NCBI GenBank assembly: GCA_017849315.1 | Contig: JAFIHQ010000052.1 | Span: 1 to 8,065, forward strand | Direction: 5' to 3' | Source of the DNA: Treponema sp. | GTDB lineage: Bacteria; Spirochaetota; Spirochaetia; Treponematales; Rectinemataceae | DNA: 8,065 nt | Shown: piece after piece, positions 6,910 through 8,065 of the stretch | How the letters are laid out: every line of letters begins with the position of its first letter | Position numbering within the stretch: the stretch's first letter is position 1 | Translations under genes and position numbers: made by a program | The notes under the pieces: generated by a model | What the model saw: the letters and a program-made list of their open reading frames with translations, nothing else | Database searches by the model: none | Told to the model about the DNA's origin: nothing

Positions 6910-8025
6910 TTACTTATGGCGTTTCTGTACATCCTGGATAGACAATGTAGCAGCAGCTTTGGCAAGGTCTGGTTCGCTCAAATTGGCAAGCGCACGGAGT
7001 TCGTCCGCGTTGTAGGGGAGCGTGTTGACAAAGTATTTTGCATACGCAGCATAATCTTCCGGCGAAGCGACATATAGGTAGGGGAATTTAATCTCGTAGA
7101 AGCTGTTGGCCGGCTTCTGGTATTTGCCTCTCACCGCATTGTAGACGAGCATGAAGGCGAACAGCGGGTCACAATAGTGGCCACCAGATTCAACTGCCAT
7201 GCCGCCAGATGCGAGTTGCTTATCGAGATCAGCAAGGAAGTCCGTGGACGCAACTTTGATCTTGCCTTTGAGGCCTAAGGAATCGATAGCAGCAAGAGCG
7301 CCAACCAAAGTATCTCCGCCACCGCCAGCTACGATGAGCGCGTCAATATTGGGGTTTGCATTGATAATGGCTTCTGCGGTTGCGCGTCCAGTGTCAGAGG
7401 TGGTGCCACCGTACTGCGGTGCAAGCAAGACTGCTTTGTCGTTCGGATGAGCCTTGTTCCATGCATCGATACCGGCCTTGTAGCCTTCCCAACGGAGCAG
7501 GAACGTTGCGTCGCCAGCTTCCCAGCCTTCAAGCGCGATCTTCCGGCAACCTTTTTCGCACAACGCCTGAACAAGTTTTGTCCCATTTTCAACTTCGTTC
7601 TCGTGCACAGCGCCAATATAGTACGGCGACTTGCAGGCAAGGGCGTACTCATTGGGGTTAGTCTTCGGATCGATGATTCGGAAGAACTGTGCGCAGTAGA
7701 CTTTGTTCTTTGTGCAGGTGTTGATAACCGACGTCATTTCTGCGGATGCAGAGTTGCAGATGATAATGGCATCGCAACCAGCCGCGCAGAGGGTCTCCGC
7801 CGAAGCAGTCACCTGTTCGGAGATATGTCCTTGGTCGACATACATGATGTTGACATCCAATGCTTTGGCTGCGGCGTCCAGAATGCGTTTGCACTGGCTG
7901 CCAAGCGTATCAGTGGAGCTCCAAATGGACACGCCGATGAGCGGTTTTTTGCCTGCTTTTGCCTGACCAAACACCACTGAACAGGCAAGGACCAGAATCA
8001 GAAGAACGCTGAAAGTTTTCTTCAC
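6910..8025 (-). CDS. Sugar ABC transporter substrate-binding protein (periplasmic-binding type 1, Peripla_BP_4-like)
   Basis: Exported receptor that binds the sugar and delivers it to the two permeases; 371 residues. The N-terminus is a signal peptide: Lys2-Lys3, hydrophobic core about 5-19, likely cleavage after VFG (18-20) or QAKA (21-24). The mature part has the two-lobe type 1 fold pattern: GVSIWSS (31-37) opening the first strand, an AGCDAIIIC segment (82-90), YIGAVHENEVENG (136-148) at the hinge, KGCRKIALEG (158-167), NPNIDALIVAGGGG (224-237) and KIKVASTDF (255-263). Ten cysteines remain in the mature chain, which is unusual. The start is a GTG, supported by GGAGG eight bases upstream and by the signal peptide; the next ATG (residue 61) would remove both. 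It is the first visible gene of the operon. The ligand is inferred as L-arabinose, or a compound containing it, from araBA; similarity to AraF is not obvious, and ribose- or galactofuranose-type binding proteins are closer in style. Confidence 0.93.
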   Translation of the reverse strand: MKKTFSVLLILVLACSVVFGQAKAGKKPLIGVSIWSSTDTLGSQCKRILDAAAKALDVNIMYVDQGHISEQVTASAETLCAAGCDAIIICNSASAEMTSVINTCTKNKVYCAQFFRIIDPKTNPNEYALACKSPYYIGAVHENEVENGTKLVQALCEKGCRKIALEGWEAGDATFLLRWEGYKAGIDAWNKAHPNDKAVLLAPQYGGTTSDTGRATAEAIINANPNIDALIVAGGGGDTLVGALAAIDSLGLKGKIKVASTDFLADLDKQLASGGMAVESGGHYCDPLFAFMLVYNAVRGKYQKPANSFYEIKFPYLYVASPEDYAAYAKYFVNTLPYNADELRALANLSEPDLAKAAATLSIQDVQKRHK

Positions 8026-8040
8026 TTCTCTTTCCTCCTC
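8023..8040 (-). promoter_or_regulatory. Ribosome binding site and GTG start of the binding-protein gene
   Basis: On the minus strand GAGGAGG (8040-8034) precedes GTG (8025-8023) with an eight-base A-rich spacer. It is the strongest Shine-Dalgarno match in the window. It fixes the GTG start, because no ATG in frame lies near the signal peptide. Confidence 0.88.
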
Positions 8041-8065
8041 TTTTATCTTAAGCCCCTTACCAGGG
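8026..8065 (-). other. End of the leader upstream of the binding-protein gene
   Basis: Only 40 bases are available. Besides the ribosome binding site they hold CTTAAG and, at the very edge, CCCT-GGTA-AGGG (8065-8054), which could be a four-base-pair hairpin or half of a larger structure cut by the window. No promoter can be called, so the operon promoter and any operator lie beyond the right edge. Confidence 0.5.

Noticed and set aside
1..8065. Search for CRISPR arrays, tRNA or rRNA genes, transposases, toxin or defence genes
   Set aside because: No regularly spaced repeats, RNA gene signatures or non-metabolic genes were found; the space is filled by the transporter and arabinose genes.

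Overview
The window is one stretch of a co-directional operon on the minus strand, transcribed from the right edge to the left edge. In transcription order it encodes an exported sugar-binding protein, a first membrane permease, a double-domain ATPase, a second membrane permease, L-ribulokinase (AraB) and L-arabinose isomerase (AraA). AraA runs off the left edge after 450 codons. No stable RNA, mobile element, CRISPR array or regulator gene is visible, and no supported gene lies on the plus strand.

Layout in transcription order: 8065-8026 is the end of a leader with a strong ribosome binding site; 8025-6910 the binding protein (GTG start); 6909-6707 a 203-base intercistronic region with a strong stem-loop and several short repeats; 6706-5741 permease 1; 5713-4196 ATPase; 4143-3169 permease 2; 3113-1347 araB; 1350-1 araA, which overlaps araB by the four bases ATGA. 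Gaps between the other genes are 27 to 55 bases, so the set from permease 1 to araA is almost certainly one transcription unit.

How it works together (inference from families): the binding protein captures a sugar outside the inner membrane. The two different permeases, energised by one ATPase polypeptide carrying two nucleotide-binding domains, import it. AraA converts L-arabinose to L-ribulose and AraB phosphorylates that to L-ribulose 5-phosphate. AraD, the epimerase that would feed the pentose phosphate pathway, is not in the window, and neither is an AraC- or AraR-type regulator. The transporter resembles the CUT2 class (ribose/galactofuranose type), in the version with two unlike permease genes, rather than the three-gene araFGH system of E. 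coli.

Organism: the signal peptide looks processed without a clear lipoprotein box, which favours a bacterium with an outer membrane. The base composition is mid-range by eye, and the exported binding protein is rich in cysteine, which fits an anaerobe. The overall style (signal peptide ending VFG-Q, SBP-permease-ATPase-permease order) makes me think of a spirochaete such as a Treponema relative, but this is a low-confidence guess with no rRNA or marker gene to support it.

This is basically a recognisable arabinose uptake and catabolism operon. The points worth a second look are the unusually asymmetric ATPase, the divergence of permease 1, the cysteine content of the binding protein and the stem-loop after the binding-protein gene.
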